From: Pedobacter sp. FW305-3-2-15-E-R2A2
GTDB lineage: Bacteria; Bacteroidota; Bacteroidia; Sphingobacteriales; Sphingobacteriaceae
DNA: 64,000 bases
Direction: 5' to 3'
NCBI RefSeq assembly: GCF_038446955.1
Contig: NZ_CP151803.1
Coordinates: forward strand, 2,790,001 to 2,854,000
Below the pieces are notes generated by a model. The model searched no databases. It worked only from the letters and a program-made list of their open reading frames with translations, and was not told the DNA's origin. Positions 18,209 to 28,116 of this stretch are shown piece after piece (the first letter of the stretch is position 1; each line of letters begins with the position of its first letter). A program made the position numbers and the translations under genes.

Positions 18209-19747
18209 ATGACTAAGATAAAAATTTGGTTTGCCATGGCCGTTATGATGGCCTGGTCTTTTACCGTTTTCGCGAAGAATAAGGGGATTCAATTTACGGT
18301 AGCTATAGAAAACCCACAATCTCATTACTATCAGGTGGAAATGCGTTGCGTTGGTTTTCAAAAAGATAAGTTGAATTTTAAACTGCCGGCCTGGACTCCT
18401 GGTTACTATTGGATGATGAATTTTGCAAAGAACGTCGTTAAGTTCCGGGTAAGGACTGCGGGAGGAAAGGAGCTGAATTGGAAGAAGGTCGATAAAAACA
18501 ACTGGGAGGTAAAAACCGGGCGGGCAGAGGAGCTGATCGTTTCGTATGATGTTTTTGCAAATACCGCTTCCGTTGCCGATCCTTTTCTGGATGAAAGTCA
18601 TGCGTATATTTCTCCGGCAGGCGTTTTTATGCATATCGACGGCGAGCTTGATGAACCTGCAGAGATCGCATTGAAATTTGATAATAAGTGGACTAAGGTT
18701 TCTACTGGACTGGATGAGCTGACCGGCAAGTTGAATACTTATCGGGCGGAGGATTTTGATACGCTCTACGATAGCCCAATCTATATTGGAAACCAGGAAA
18801 CAATGACTTTTAACGTAAAAGGGATCAGGCATACGCTGGCGATTGCTAATACAAAGGCTTTTGATACTGCGCGTCTGGTGGCGGACTTAAAAAAGATAGT
18901 GACCGCAGCGACTGATATCATGGTTGAAATCCCTTATCAGCATTATACTTTTATCATTATGGGGCCGGGACAGGGGGGATTGGAACATCGCAATTCTACA
19001 GCTGTTTTCTCTTCCCCCGGGTATATGATGGAAACGAAAGCGGCTTATAACGGATGGCTGTCTTTTCTTGCCCATGAGTATTTTCACCTGTACAACATTA
19101 AGGCCATCAGGCCACTGGCTTTAGGTCCTTTCAATTACGATAAAGAGAACCTGACCAGGATGTTATGGGTGTCGGAAGGTTTTACAGTATATTACGAGTA
19201 TATCGTGTTGTATAGGGCCGGCTTATTGAGTAAAGAAGAATTTCTGGATGCGATCAGTGCGGTGATCCGAAACTATGAGAATGTTCCAGGAAGTTTGGTG
19301 CAGTCGGCAACCGAATCCAGTTTTGATACCTGGATCCAATTTTTTAACAGGAATGAAAATGCATCCAAAACTACCATTTCTTATTATGATAAAGGTTGTG
19401 CGCTGGCTTTTTTACTGGATCTGAAGATCAGGCAGGCCTCCAATTCATCAAAGTCACTGGACGATGTAATGCGCAGGTTATATAAAGATTTTTACCTGGA
19501 TAAAAAGCGGGGTTTTACCGATGATGAATTTAAACACATTTGTGAGGAAATAGCCGGCACATCGCTTTCGGAATTGTTTAATTATGCTTCCAGTGTAGAT
19601 CGGATTGATTATCAAAAATACTTAGATACCGGAGGTTTTACTATTGACTTGAGTCCCTTGCCTGATCAGGGATTGGGTACTGATGGCTTTTTAAAACGGA
19701 ATTACCAGATCCATTTAAATAAAGGAGCTGATTTTTTTAGACTTTAG
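18209..19747 (+). CDS. M61-family metallopeptidase lacking the usual PDZ domain
   Basis: 512 residues with a signal peptide (MTKIKIWFAMAVMMAWSFTVFA). The zinc motif is His289-Glu290-x2-His293 (HEYFH), with the third ligand Glu323 in WVSEGFTVYYEY, the M61 glycyl-aminopeptidase arrangement. PAWTPGYYW in the N-terminal domain also matches the family. Members are usually about 600 residues with a C-terminal PDZ domain; here the protein stops soon after the region where PDZ would begin, and the last 40 residues show no PDZ pattern. The core domain appears complete, so aminopeptidase activity is plausible. It sits 7 bp after the S9 peptidase gene, which suggests joint breakdown of peptides in the periplasm. 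Confidence 0.85.
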   Translation: MTKIKIWFAMAVMMAWSFTVFAKNKGIQFTVAIENPQSHYYQVEMRCVGFQKDKLNFKLPAWTPGYYWMMNFAKNVVKFRVRTAGGKELNWKKVDKNNWEVKTGRAEELIVSYDVFANTASVADPFLDESHAYISPAGVFMHIDGELDEPAEIALKFDNKWTKVSTGLDELTGKLNTYRAEDFDTLYDSPIYIGNQETMTFNVKGIRHTLAIANTKAFDTARLVADLKKIVTAATDIMVEIPYQHYTFIIMGPGQGGLEHRNSTAVFSSPGYMMETKAAYNGWLSFLAHEYFHLYNIKAIRPLALGPFNYDKENLTRMLWVSEGFTVYYEYIVLYRAGLLSKEEFLDAISAVIRNYENVPGSLVQSATESSFDTWIQFFNRNENASKTTISYYDKGCALAFLLDLKIRQASNSSKSLDDVMRRLYKDFYLDKKRGFTDDEFKHICEEIAGTSLSELFNYASSVDRIDYQKYLDTGGFTIDLSPLPDQGLGTDGFLKRNYQIHLNKGADFFRL

Positions 19748-19762
19748 ATTTTAAGTATGTAT

Positions 19763-19800
19763 AAAAAAACCGGATGATCAATTGGTCATCCGGTTTTTTT
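19763..19800. terminator. Bidirectional rho-independent terminator
   Basis: An 8-bp stem CCGGATGA (19770-19777) and TCATCCGG (19786-19793), flanked by seven A on the left and seven T on the right. It lies between two convergent genes and serves both. Confidence 0.92.
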
Positions 19801-19809
19801 ACGCTAAAA

Positions 19810-20763
19810 CTATGGCTTTCTTGTGATCGTAGGGATTTGCACCGTAAGGGTAAATGTCCCGGGTGAATAAACCATGAATTCAAAGAATACCGGGTTTACA
19901 TTTCTGTTTTCAACGGTAAACCTGCCAGGAATGCGGTAGTAATTGCCTTTTCCATTATTCCCTTCTTTAATCGGAAAACCATTAGGAAGGACCAGAAATC
20001 CCCATTCCAAACTGCTGTTTGTTTTTACGAGTGGAAAATATGGATTCATCTGTGCGAAGTGGCCCCGGTCTCCTCTGGTGGTCACTTCTCCCTGCGACGG
20101 GTCAAAGGCAACCCCATTTTTATCCAGGAATTTGAAGATAATTTTATTGGGACCGTTTTTGTCATAGGTAATGTTCAATGGCAATGGGGCTTGGGAAGAA
20201 AATCCGGTTTCCGCAGCCACATCAGACGTAGTGAAAAATGGTCCTACAGGCGTTCTAAAATGACTTTTAACCTGCAGGTCTATAGTACAGGCATTTGTTA
20301 TTGTTCTGGTGCCTTTTTCATTTTTTACCTCCACATCTATTACATAAAGCCCTATTGGTACATTTTCTGTGGCCTGCGACAAGGCGATACGTCCGCCAAT
20401 CTCGCCAATAGTAAGTGGAACGGAAGGTTTCATGACTATCTTTTTGTTGACCAGTTCCTCTGTTGAATCTGCGGTTGTGATTTCGGCGGTAAACTGCCGG
20501 ATCATATAGGACCTGAGCATTTCCGGTACAGCTGCACCAGTGGCTTTGTTTCTAACGGCCAGTAATTTGGCATGGACAGGCCCTGTAGAGCCATCCAGTT
20601 CAATGGATTTTGAGGTCGTGACATTTCCCTGCGTTGCAATCAGCGGATTTGGTGAATAGTACATGAAGTCGCTGATGAAGCCTTTCTCTGCTTTCTTACA
20701 GCCATATGCTGCGACAAGCAGCATTGCACTGGTAAGGAATATTTTTATATAATTTTTTCTCAT
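19810..20763 (-). CDS. SusD-associated lipoprotein of unknown function (DUF5007-like)
   Basis: 317 residues with a lipoprotein signal: a hydrophobic stretch followed by AAYGCKKAEKG, where Cys is the lipidation site. The rest is mostly beta-strand-rich with no catalytic motif visible. It resembles surface lipoproteins of about 320 residues encoded downstream of SusC/SusD pairs, possibly DUF5007, though I am not certain of that number. It is the last gene of the operon SusC, SusD, fasciclin-like, this gene, 22 bp after its neighbour and just before a strong terminator. A role in binding or presenting the operon's substrate at the surface is inferred from context only. Confidence 0.7.
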   Translation of the reverse strand: MRKNYIKIFLTSAMLLVAAYGCKKAEKGFISDFMYYSPNPLIATQGNVTTSKSIELDGSTGPVHAKLLAVRNKATGAAVPEMLRSYMIRQFTAEITTADSTEELVNKKIVMKPSVPLTIGEIGGRIALSQATENVPIGLYVIDVEVKNEKGTRTITNACTIDLQVKSHFRTPVGPFFTTSDVAAETGFSSQAPLPLNITYDKNGPNKIIFKFLDKNGVAFDPSQGEVTTRGDRGHFAQMNPYFPLVKTNSSLEWGFLVLPNGFPIKEGNNGKGNYYRIPGRFTVENRNVNPVFFEFMVYSPGTFTLTVQIPTITRKP

Positions 20764-20785
20764 AATTTTTGTTGCTTAGTCGAAA

Positions 20786-21454
20786 TTAGAAGCGAATAAA
20801 CGTATGCTGATTGCTCAATACATTGAGGATCCCACCGCTGGAGGGTTCGATGCCGGTGGTCTGACAGTGGGTGCTGACATCTCTGTCGGGGCTGTTATCC
20901 GGCAGGGTAATACCAGGGACATCGAGGCCATTATTGACTTTAATGAAAAAGAGGTAATAAATGGGAACGGACGACCATGCATCAGTTGGTTTTGGTTGCA
21001 GGATGCGTTGTATGGCAACCTGTGTATTGGCATTGTTGCCAGCCAGTGTAGCTACTTCAGGGGTAGTGGTCATTTCCACCCTTGATTTTACACAATATAT
21101 GCGGAGCGAATCGGCGGTGATGTCGTTGTACATATCGTTGAGCGTATAGTTTCCGTTCTCATTGATCTTAAGGATTGAATCCTTTTTTATTTTGATGTAC
21201 CTGTTAATAGAATAATTGGTAGGGGCAAAAAACGTTGCTGCAGCATTCACTTCATCTTTCATCTGGTAATGATCGATGACCATAATCAGGGTGTCAAAGA
21301 GTTTATGAGGATGTTGTTTCAGGTATTCATAAGTGCTCAACGGACTTTTCGGACTGCTTAAGCCTCCATCCGTCAGGTAACTGCTTTTCTTGCAACTGGC
21401 TAAACCACCCATCGTCAGGGCAGCTATAAAAATGTATAAAATTATATTTTTCAT
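20786..21454 (-). CDS. Fasciclin-domain lipoprotein
   Basis: 222 residues. The lipobox region is MGGLASCKKSS. The body shows a FAS1 pattern: AAATFFAPTNYSINRY, the first conserved box, and a C-terminal GILNVLSNQHTF that matches the second box. FAS1 domains mediate adhesion or protein-ligand contact. It lies 4 bp downstream of the susD-like gene and 22 bp before another lipoprotein gene, so it is part of this uptake operon. It is probably an accessory surface protein of the SusCD complex; the ligand is unknown. Confidence 0.8.
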   Translation of the reverse strand: MKNIILYIFIAALTMGGLASCKKSSYLTDGGLSSPKSPLSTYEYLKQHPHKLFDTLIMVIDHYQMKDEVNAAATFFAPTNYSINRYIKIKKDSILKINENGNYTLNDMYNDITADSLRIYCVKSRVEMTTTPEVATLAGNNANTQVAIQRILQPKPTDAWSSVPIYYLFFIKVNNGLDVPGITLPDNSPDRDVSTHCQTTGIEPSSGGILNVLSNQHTFIRF

Positions 21455-21458
21455 GGTT

Positions 21459-22925
21459 TTACATTTTAGAACTCCAGAATGGGGTTTGAGTTAATTTTTT
21501 ATTGATATTTATCAATGCCGGATCAAAAGGCCAGTAGTTCTTTCCGGCGGTAATCTCCGCCATGGCCATTTTTGCACCAAATTTTGACAGGCCGGTTTTA
21601 CGGGCCAGGCGGATCAGGTCATAATAGCGATGCCCCTCCAGGAAGAGCTCCCTGCCACGTTCTGCAATGATGCCATCGAACAGTTCTGCGTCCGTACCAG
21701 TCCATGCTGTCAAACCCGCTTTGCTCCTGATGTCATCCAGGATGGTCCTTGCAGGACCAAATTGGCTTTGTGCGGCTAAAGCTTCCGCTTTCAGCAACAG
21801 GATGTCTGCCAACCGGAATATAATCAGGTTATTGTGCGCAACGGCGGTAACTACATTTTGTCCTGAATTGTAGGTGATGTTGGCATATTTGATGCAGATC
21901 GGGTCTGTGGTACTGAGCAGGGCAAAGCTTTTGCTGAACCGCAGGTCGTCCATATTGTTGTTATACAATTCTGTCAGGGTGAGCTGATTCAGCGTGAAGA
22001 TGGCGTTTCCTGTCCGGGTTGTTAAGTAGGGTGTTTTTAAGGTATAGGTGGAAATTCCTTCCAGTACACCTTCATTTGCTTCGCTCTGTGAAATTTCAAA
22101 AATACCTTCGGTGGATTTTCCTTTGAAGATGTTAAGAAAATCTTCCCTGTTCAGCATTGTGTAAAAGTTTTGGTCAATTACGGCATTGGCGGCGATGTTG
22201 CAATTGGCATAATCTCCTTTCCAGGCATAGATGTGTGCCAGAAGGGCATAAGCTGCACCCTTATTGGCTCTTACCGCCCGATTATTTGCGGAGGTATAAT
22301 TCCAGCTCAATAAACTTATTGCGGTGTTCACATCTTTAATACATTGTTCCAGCACCTTTTCCTGTGGTGTTCGCGGCAGGTCAACCTGTTCAATAGGATT
22401 GCCGGTACTGGTCAGCAGCGGAACATCACCCCAGACCCTTGCCATGAAAAAATATTCAAAGGCTCTCAGGAAATATGCTTCTCCGATGAGGTTGTTTTTA
22501 ACTTCCGCAGAAGTAAAATCTGAAGTCGGTATGTTCGGGATCTTTTCGATACAGCGGTTTGCCTGGTTAATGGCGCTGTAAAAAGTGTCATATCTTCTCA
22601 GTAACATCATCCGGTCGCCGGTTTCAGCGGCAGGTACCGAAATAGACCAGTTCATGTTGGCTACGTCTGCAAAGCGGTATTCACCGGTGGTGTATTCATC
22701 TGCTGGCAGGTCTCCGTATGCATAAAAAGCAAGTCCGCCCGATGCCGTAAGTGATTTGCGTAACAAAGCATAGCCACCTGCCACAGAACTGTTGGCATCA
22801 CTTTCATTCTTCCAGAAGGTTTCATCAGTAGATACACTGACTGGTTTCAGGTCAAGGAATTTTTTACAGGAAGATGCGCTGGTCAGGATCAGGAGCACAG
22901 CGATATAAATGGATAGTTTTTTCAT
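21459..22925 (-). CDS. SusD/RagB-family substrate-binding lipoprotein
   Basis: 488 residues. The signal peptide ends in a lipobox SSCKKFLDLKP, after which the SusD N-terminal pattern (FWKNESDANSSVAGGYALLR) begins. TPR-like helices follow (IGEAYFLRAFEYFFMARVWGDVPL), then the C-terminal RagB/SusD region with ERGRELFLEGHRYYDLIR. SusD proteins sit on the outer surface and capture oligomeric nutrients for the SusC channel. The gene lies downstream of its SusC partner on the same strand and 4 bp before the fasciclin gene. The substrate cannot be told from sequence. Confidence 0.93.
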   Translation of the reverse strand: MKKLSIYIAVLLILTSASSCKKFLDLKPVSVSTDETFWKNESDANSSVAGGYALLRKSLTASGGLAFYAYGDLPADEYTTGEYRFADVANMNWSISVPAAETGDRMMLLRRYDTFYSAINQANRCIEKIPNIPTSDFTSAEVKNNLIGEAYFLRAFEYFFMARVWGDVPLLTSTGNPIEQVDLPRTPQEKVLEQCIKDVNTAISLLSWNYTSANNRAVRANKGAAYALLAHIYAWKGDYANCNIAANAVIDQNFYTMLNREDFLNIFKGKSTEGIFEISQSEANEGVLEGISTYTLKTPYLTTRTGNAIFTLNQLTLTELYNNNMDDLRFSKSFALLSTTDPICIKYANITYNSGQNVVTAVAHNNLIIFRLADILLLKAEALAAQSQFGPARTILDDIRSKAGLTAWTGTDAELFDGIIAERGRELFLEGHRYYDLIRLARKTGLSKFGAKMAMAEITAGKNYWPFDPALININKKLTQTPFWSSKM

Positions 22926-23013
22926 CTGTATAGTATTTGATTTTTATCGGTTATGAGGCTGTCATAAGCATACTATGAAGCGATCATGAGCGATGTTTCT
23001 CTAATGATAAAAG

Positions 23014-26000
23014 TTAAAAGGTCAGTTCCAGGCCAAAGGTGTATTTCTTAGGGATCGGATAATCGTTTCCACTGGAGTATCCATCGACTCGTACAGCCTC
23101 CGGATCAGGAACAGATGAGTTGGACCAGATTTTTACGTTATCCAGCACCCCATATAACCTGACCATGCGCATACCTGCTTTACGGCTGATTTTTTCCGGT
23201 AACCGGTACCCGAGGCGTATATTTTTAATGCGGATAAAACTGGCATCTTCGATAAACATACTCTGGCCGATATGCCATTTATCGACGCTGTTGGTGATTA
23301 ATCCAGGGTATTTAGCAATGTCACCCGGTTGGCTCCAGAAATCATCAATATTAAAGTTCGAAGCTGGCCCGGACCTTGGTCCCCATAACTGATAGGGCCT
23401 ATCTGTTCCTGCATCCTGAAATTTGTCCGATAAATAACCATTGCGCAATTTCCTTCCCGAAATAAAGGTCAGCAGCACATCCAGGCTAAAACCTTTATAG
23501 CTGAAGGAGTTGGTCAGGCCCCCGGTAATGTCAGGATTGGGATTTCCCACAGAAACATTGTCATTGTAATCGATGATGTAATCCCCATTCTGGTCTACCC
23601 TTGCAGGATCACCTGCACTAAATTGGTTGCCACCTACCCACTGGGTAATGCGTTTTCCGGTAAGTGGATCAATTGGTACATCGGATGTGTTCGCGTAAAT
23701 TCCATTTACCTGCCAGACCTTGTAAGTAAACAGGGGTTCTCCGAGGCTAAGGGTTTGCTGCATCCAGGGATCACCAAAGGTGAAGTCCCGCCCTCCATTG
23801 GGGAGTTTGGTGATGTAGTTTTTGTTGTAAGCGATGTTAAAATTGGTGTTCCATTGAAACTTAGATTCCGGGCTAAGATTTCGGGAATTGATACTGAGTT
23901 CCACACCCGTATTTCTCAGGTCCACATAGTTGTTGGAGGCTTTACTGAAGCCGGTCGTGAGTGGCAGTGGGATATCAAATACCTTATCTTTTGAATCTCT
24001 GATGTAATAGTCTGCCGTTACGCTGATGCGGTCGTTGAACAAACCCAGATCTATTCCTGCATTGAACTGCGGGCTTCTTTCCCAGCTGATGGTAGTAGAT
24101 GAAGCGGGGCTGTAATAATTGGGATAAACCACCTGGGTGCCGTTGTAAGTGGTTTGGGTACCATATTGCCCGTTATCGAGTACGGAAAAGGGATATGAGC
24201 CATCCGTAATGAGCGATTGGTATTGCGCATAATAGGCACCCGGATCATTACCCGTAATGCCATAACTGGCCCTTAGTTTAAAATAAGAAAGTGTACTTTT
24301 TAAAGGTTTAAAGAATTCTTCTTCAGCGACGTTCCATCCCAGAGAGGCAGAAGGGAAGGAGCCCCAGCGGCTGTCGGAGCTATATCTAGAGGAGGCATCT
24401 GCCCGGTATACGGCCTGAAAAAGATACTTACCTTTATAATCATACACAAAACTTCCCATCCAGGACAAGCGTGACCTCTCCTGAATTTCGTTACTGGTAT
24501 ACAGGTTCGGACCGGAAGCAATCCCGTTTACAGTTTTTACGGCATCTGTATTGCCTACACTGCTGCTATAGCTATTGTTGTTGATGTTTTTCTCCATACC
24601 CTGCAGTAAGACCAGGTTGAAGTTGTGTCCGCTTTCCAGAGATTTGGCATAGTTGATCGTGTTTTCCAGTTCCCATCTGTTTCCCTGATAAACATAGCTG
24701 TAGGCTTCATTCATGCCACTTCGACTCAGTAGATTAGGTTTAAAATAACTCCTTGTATTGTTACTGATGTTATAAGAGATAGTACTTTTGAAATTTAAAC
24801 CCGGAATGATGGTATACTGGGCGAAGGTATTCCCATTGATGCTTGTGGTTTTGTCATCGTCCCTCAGCTGGTCATATCTGCCGGTATACAATTCCTGTTC
24901 ATCCTGTCCGATTTTCCAGAAAGAAGAAGGGAAGCCCCAGGTGGTAAATGGATATTTGTTCTGATCACCCTGACCATGCCTGGCTTTGGTAAGGCCGACA
25001 AATAAATTGGTCTGTATCTGAAGGGACTTTGTCGGATTTACCTGCAGAAACAAACTTGGGGTCACGCGTTGTATGTCATAACCTTTCATGACACCTTCTT
25101 CACTGTAACGGTTAAAGGAGAAACGATAGGAACTACCTTCCGTTGCATTGGCGATGCTGGCATCCACGTTGCTGATCAGACCCGATTGCAGAAACAGTCC
25201 CTGCCAGTCTGTGTTGTTGTTAAAAGCCGCATTTAGACTATCGGTTAACATCATGCTCAGATCACCCAGACCTGCATAAGTTCCGTTTCCGGCATACAAT
25301 AATCCCATTTTAAGTCTTCTTTCGGCAGTTCCGGTCTGTATAGGCTTTAATGCCGGTTTGTTTGCGACACCAAAATAGCTGGCTACACGGATCTGTGGCG
25401 GGGCTCCGATCAAGGGGCGTTTTGTTTTCACAATGATGACGCCGTTGGCGGCCCTGGCCCCATATACCGCAGATGCCGAGGCATCCTTTAAGATGTCTAC
25501 CGATTCAATGTCATTGGGATTGATGGCCTGAAGCGGACTGCTTCCATAAGCAGAACCAATGTCATTCACATCATAGATCACCCCATCGATCACATATAAA
25601 GGAGCAACGTTCTGGTTTAGGGTAACGCTGCTGGCCCCACGGATGTTGACAATGGTATTTCCGCCAGGTTCACCAGAGGTGCTTAAGACATTCAGACCAG
25701 CCACACGGCCCTGTAGCATGGCGTCAAATGTAGAGTAGGGGGTGTTTTCAAAGTCTTTCCCCTTTACAGAGGCGATAGCGCCCGCTGTCTTTCTGCGTTC
25801 GACATTCTGGTAACCGATCAAAACAACTTCGTTCAGTCCTTTGGAATCTTCTTTTAACTGAAGGTTGATGGTTGTTTTTCCATCTGTGGAGACTTCCTGT
25901 CCGGTGTATCCGACAATGCTGAAAATCAGCGACGAAGATCCTTCTTTTCTTAGGGTAATGCTGAACTTTCCGTTTTCGTCAGTTGATGTGGCTGCGGATG

Positions 26001-26157
26001 TTCCTTTTTGTCTTACAGTAACACCTGGAATTGGAGCATTCGCGGCATCGGTTACTTTACCGGTAATCTTCGTTTGCGCAAAGACGAGCCAGGGAATCAG
26101 CAGAAATGCGAATAGCCCGAAACATCTTTTAAAAAAAAATGTAAAAGTTGGGTTCAT
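23014..26157 (-). CDS. SusC/RagA-family TonB-dependent outer-membrane transporter
   Basis: 1047 residues. The signal peptide (ending VFAQ) is followed by a carboxypeptidase-like beta-sandwich (ITGKVTDAANAPIPGVTV, about 30-115). The plug domain has YVIDGV and IESVDILKDASASAVYGARAANGVI, the SusC signature. A 22-strand barrel follows and ends at GLELTF. It imports substrate captured by the SusD partner, driven by TonB. There is no STN domain, so it should not signal through a FecR/sigma pair, and none lies beside it. It is the first gene of the four-gene reverse-strand operon. Confidence 0.95.
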   Translation of the reverse strand: MNPTFTFFFKRCFGLFAFLLIPWLVFAQTKITGKVTDAANAPIPGVTVRQKGTSAATSTDENGKFSITLRKEGSSSLIFSIVGYTGQEVSTDGKTTINLQLKEDSKGLNEVVLIGYQNVERRKTAGAIASVKGKDFENTPYSTFDAMLQGRVAGLNVLSTSGEPGGNTIVNIRGASSVTLNQNVAPLYVIDGVIYDVNDIGSAYGSSPLQAINPNDIESVDILKDASASAVYGARAANGVIIVKTKRPLIGAPPQIRVASYFGVANKPALKPIQTGTAERRLKMGLLYAGNGTYAGLGDLSMMLTDSLNAAFNNNTDWQGLFLQSGLISNVDASIANATEGSSYRFSFNRYSEEGVMKGYDIQRVTPSLFLQVNPTKSLQIQTNLFVGLTKARHGQGDQNKYPFTTWGFPSSFWKIGQDEQELYTGRYDQLRDDDKTTSINGNTFAQYTIIPGLNFKSTISYNISNNTRSYFKPNLLSRSGMNEAYSYVYQGNRWELENTINYAKSLESGHNFNLVLLQGMEKNINNNSYSSSVGNTDAVKTVNGIASGPNLYTSNEIQERSRLSWMGSFVYDYKGKYLFQAVYRADASSRYSSDSRWGSFPSASLGWNVAEEEFFKPLKSTLSYFKLRASYGITGNDPGAYYAQYQSLITDGSYPFSVLDNGQYGTQTTYNGTQVVYPNYYSPASSTTISWERSPQFNAGIDLGLFNDRISVTADYYIRDSKDKVFDIPLPLTTGFSKASNNYVDLRNTGVELSINSRNLSPESKFQWNTNFNIAYNKNYITKLPNGGRDFTFGDPWMQQTLSLGEPLFTYKVWQVNGIYANTSDVPIDPLTGKRITQWVGGNQFSAGDPARVDQNGDYIIDYNDNVSVGNPNPDITGGLTNSFSYKGFSLDVLLTFISGRKLRNGYLSDKFQDAGTDRPYQLWGPRSGPASNFNIDDFWSQPGDIAKYPGLITNSVDKWHIGQSMFIEDASFIRIKNIRLGYRLPEKISRKAGMRMVRLYGVLDNVKIWSNSSVPDPEAVRVDGYSSGNDYPIPKKYTFGLELTF

Positions 26158-26309
26158 AATAATAGTTGGTTTGGTTAATGGTTTTGTTGACTCAGATAAA
26201 ATTAGGCTAGTGCATCAGCTTTCTCCGTGATGATTTTACCCGGTTTCTATCGTTTTTTAACTGCCTGATAACCAATAGTAATTATTTGTGATAACCCAGA
26301 ATTTTTAAT

Positions 26310-27281
26310 CTACCGCGCTTTAGGTTTCTTTTTATGAGGCCGATGGGGGATACTGTCAAACTTCATTTTATAAGTTGGCTTTAGGTAAGAGTAAGTCGTT
26401 GTTTTAAGATTTTTATCCTGCACTGGTTTGAGTACTGCCAATAGATTATTCGCCACATCAGGATTTTGTTTCCTTTGGGTTGCACTAAAATCAAACATCC
26501 TGGCGAGATGCCGGGCTTGAGAGGCCATGCTCATATCAGGTAGAGACAGGTAGCCCTTTTCAGTCAGTTGATGGATCAGTTCTGCAAACTCCTGCTGTGG
26601 GGCGAGCCAGTTAATTTTAAATATATCATTACTAGCCTCAGTTAACGTTGATCCTGGATTTTGTGAGGGCTGTTCCAGTGTTGGTTCAAGGGTGATCAAT
26701 TCTACTTTATCAGACAGCAGTAAGATCAACATGTCTGTCATTACGTCCGCAACGCGCTTGGGCAGCGAGATGTGATGGAAAAAATTCAGTTGGATATCCT
26801 CAGCTTCCCGAACTTCCTTATAAAATTTGAGCAGGTTTTTAATCACTAAAAGGTCGTTTGGGATGCAGGCGAAAACAGGCTCTTTTCGTAATTTCTTAAT
26901 GATGCGGGCAAAACCGTAAAAAACATTGTCGATCCATTCATTGATATATTCGTCGATATCAAGTAAGATGCTGTCCCGTTCGAGATCCTCTAATTCTCTG
27001 ATGCGCAGGCCCCGGGTATCAGTAAAGTCTTCGTTCCCATGATATTGACGATGATAATGCATGAACGAACTCAGTATAGTCACTTCATCACTCTTGTCTG
27101 AAGTATACAAAGGCAGGGACTCGAAATTTTCGGAATACCAATCGTTCAGGTCTTTCTTTGACAATTTGTAGTCAGATAAGCTGCTGGTGATATAGGTCGT
27201 TGCTGGCTGCTTATCTATCGTCATAAGCAGCCGGCTGATAATGTTCAGGTGTTTTTGGAAACTATCTGTATGTGTGATCAT
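26310..27281 (-). CDS. Hypothetical protein with RteC-like C-terminal region
   Basis: 323 residues, soluble, with no signal peptide. The C-terminal part contains INWLAPQQEFAELIHQLTEKGYL, a Trp-then-ELI helix pattern like the C-terminal region of RteC-type proteins of Bacteroidota. A basic tail ends HRPHKKKPKAR. RteC family members are regulators first described on conjugative transposons, but many chromosomal copies have no known function. It lies about 150 bp upstream of the susC-like gene on the same strand, so it could regulate or simply neighbour that operon. The family call is tentative. Confidence 0.5.
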   Translation of the reverse strand: MITHTDSFQKHLNIISRLLMTIDKQPATTYITSSLSDYKLSKKDLNDWYSENFESLPLYTSDKSDEVTILSSFMHYHRQYHGNEDFTDTRGLRIRELEDLERDSILLDIDEYINEWIDNVFYGFARIIKKLRKEPVFACIPNDLLVIKNLLKFYKEVREAEDIQLNFFHHISLPKRVADVMTDMLILLLSDKVELITLEPTLEQPSQNPGSTLTEASNDIFKINWLAPQQEFAELIHQLTEKGYLSLPDMSMASQARHLARMFDFSATQRKQNPDVANNLLAVLKPVQDKNLKTTTYSYLKPTYKMKFDSIPHRPHKKKPKAR

Positions 27282-27511
27282 TTTTTTTTCTCAAAGGTGT
27301 CGCCTTTTCTCGTTAAATCAAATAGTTTTGCAATTACGTAATTCATCGGCTTCATCATTCTGGTAGTTACATTTTTAGAAAAGTCTGTTTTGTGGCTTGA
27401 ATAAAGCGCAGTATTGGTTTGTATCTCTAAGAGATTGATTATTATCCATATAAAAGGAAAGAGTAGGATGAATTAAAGCTTTTTGCATCTCGCTTGAGTT
27501 GATAGAAAATG

Positions 27512-27931
27512 CTAAGGCATACTGCTGACCATTTTGAGGATCGGTTTCCCTTTTTCCACAATGTAAGTGGCAAGCTCAACTGCTTTATTACTGCCGACGT
27601 TCCTCGCAGCATGAATTTTACCTGCGGGGATAAAGAGGACCTCTCCGGCTTTAAGTGTTACCGGGGGCTTACCCTCAATCTCATATTCGAACACCCCCTC
27701 AAGAACATAGATCAGCTCTTCGCCCGGATGGGAATGTTTTCCGAATGAAGCCCCTTTTTCAAAATCTATCCTTACCTGAATGGCTTCGTGTCCAGGGATG
27801 CTAAGATCTTGTGTTTGAAGTGCTGTGCGCTTTATTCCAGGCTGCTGCGCTCTGGCCGCTCTTGAGCTGAAGGATAAGGCAAGACTAAAAATAACGATTG
27901 CAGTCAGTAAGTAATTTCTATTCTTTTCCAT
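27512..27931 (-). CDS. Exported single-domain cupin protein
   Basis: 139 residues. A signal peptide (about 1-28, ending ARAQQ) is followed by a conserved cupin barrel. Motif 1 is seen in GKHSHPGEELIYVLEGVFEYEIEG with His, His and Glu as metal ligands. Motif 2 is seen in AGEVLFIPAGKIHAARN with the last His. Proteins of this kind bind a metal in the periplasm. Many are annotated only as cupin domain proteins, and the substrate or role is not readable here. It is transcribed away from the divergent sigma-factor gene. Confidence 0.82.
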   Translation of the reverse strand: MEKNRNYLLTAIVIFSLALSFSSRAARAQQPGIKRTALQTQDLSIPGHEAIQVRIDFEKGASFGKHSHPGEELIYVLEGVFEYEIEGKPPVTLKAGEVLFIPAGKIHAARNVGSNKAVELATYIVEKGKPILKMVSSMP

Positions 27932-28116
27932 TGTTTTTAATTTAAATTGTTTGATTTCTTAGTCAAACCTACAACTATAATGATCTTAGGATGATCAATA
28001 ATCAGTTGAAATGGACAAAGTTGGCTATGAAGCAGGCATAAGTAGAGGCGAAACTATTGGAGTCCAATTAATCAGAACCACTGACCGAAATTTTCAATAT
28101 TTTGGACTTTTGATAA

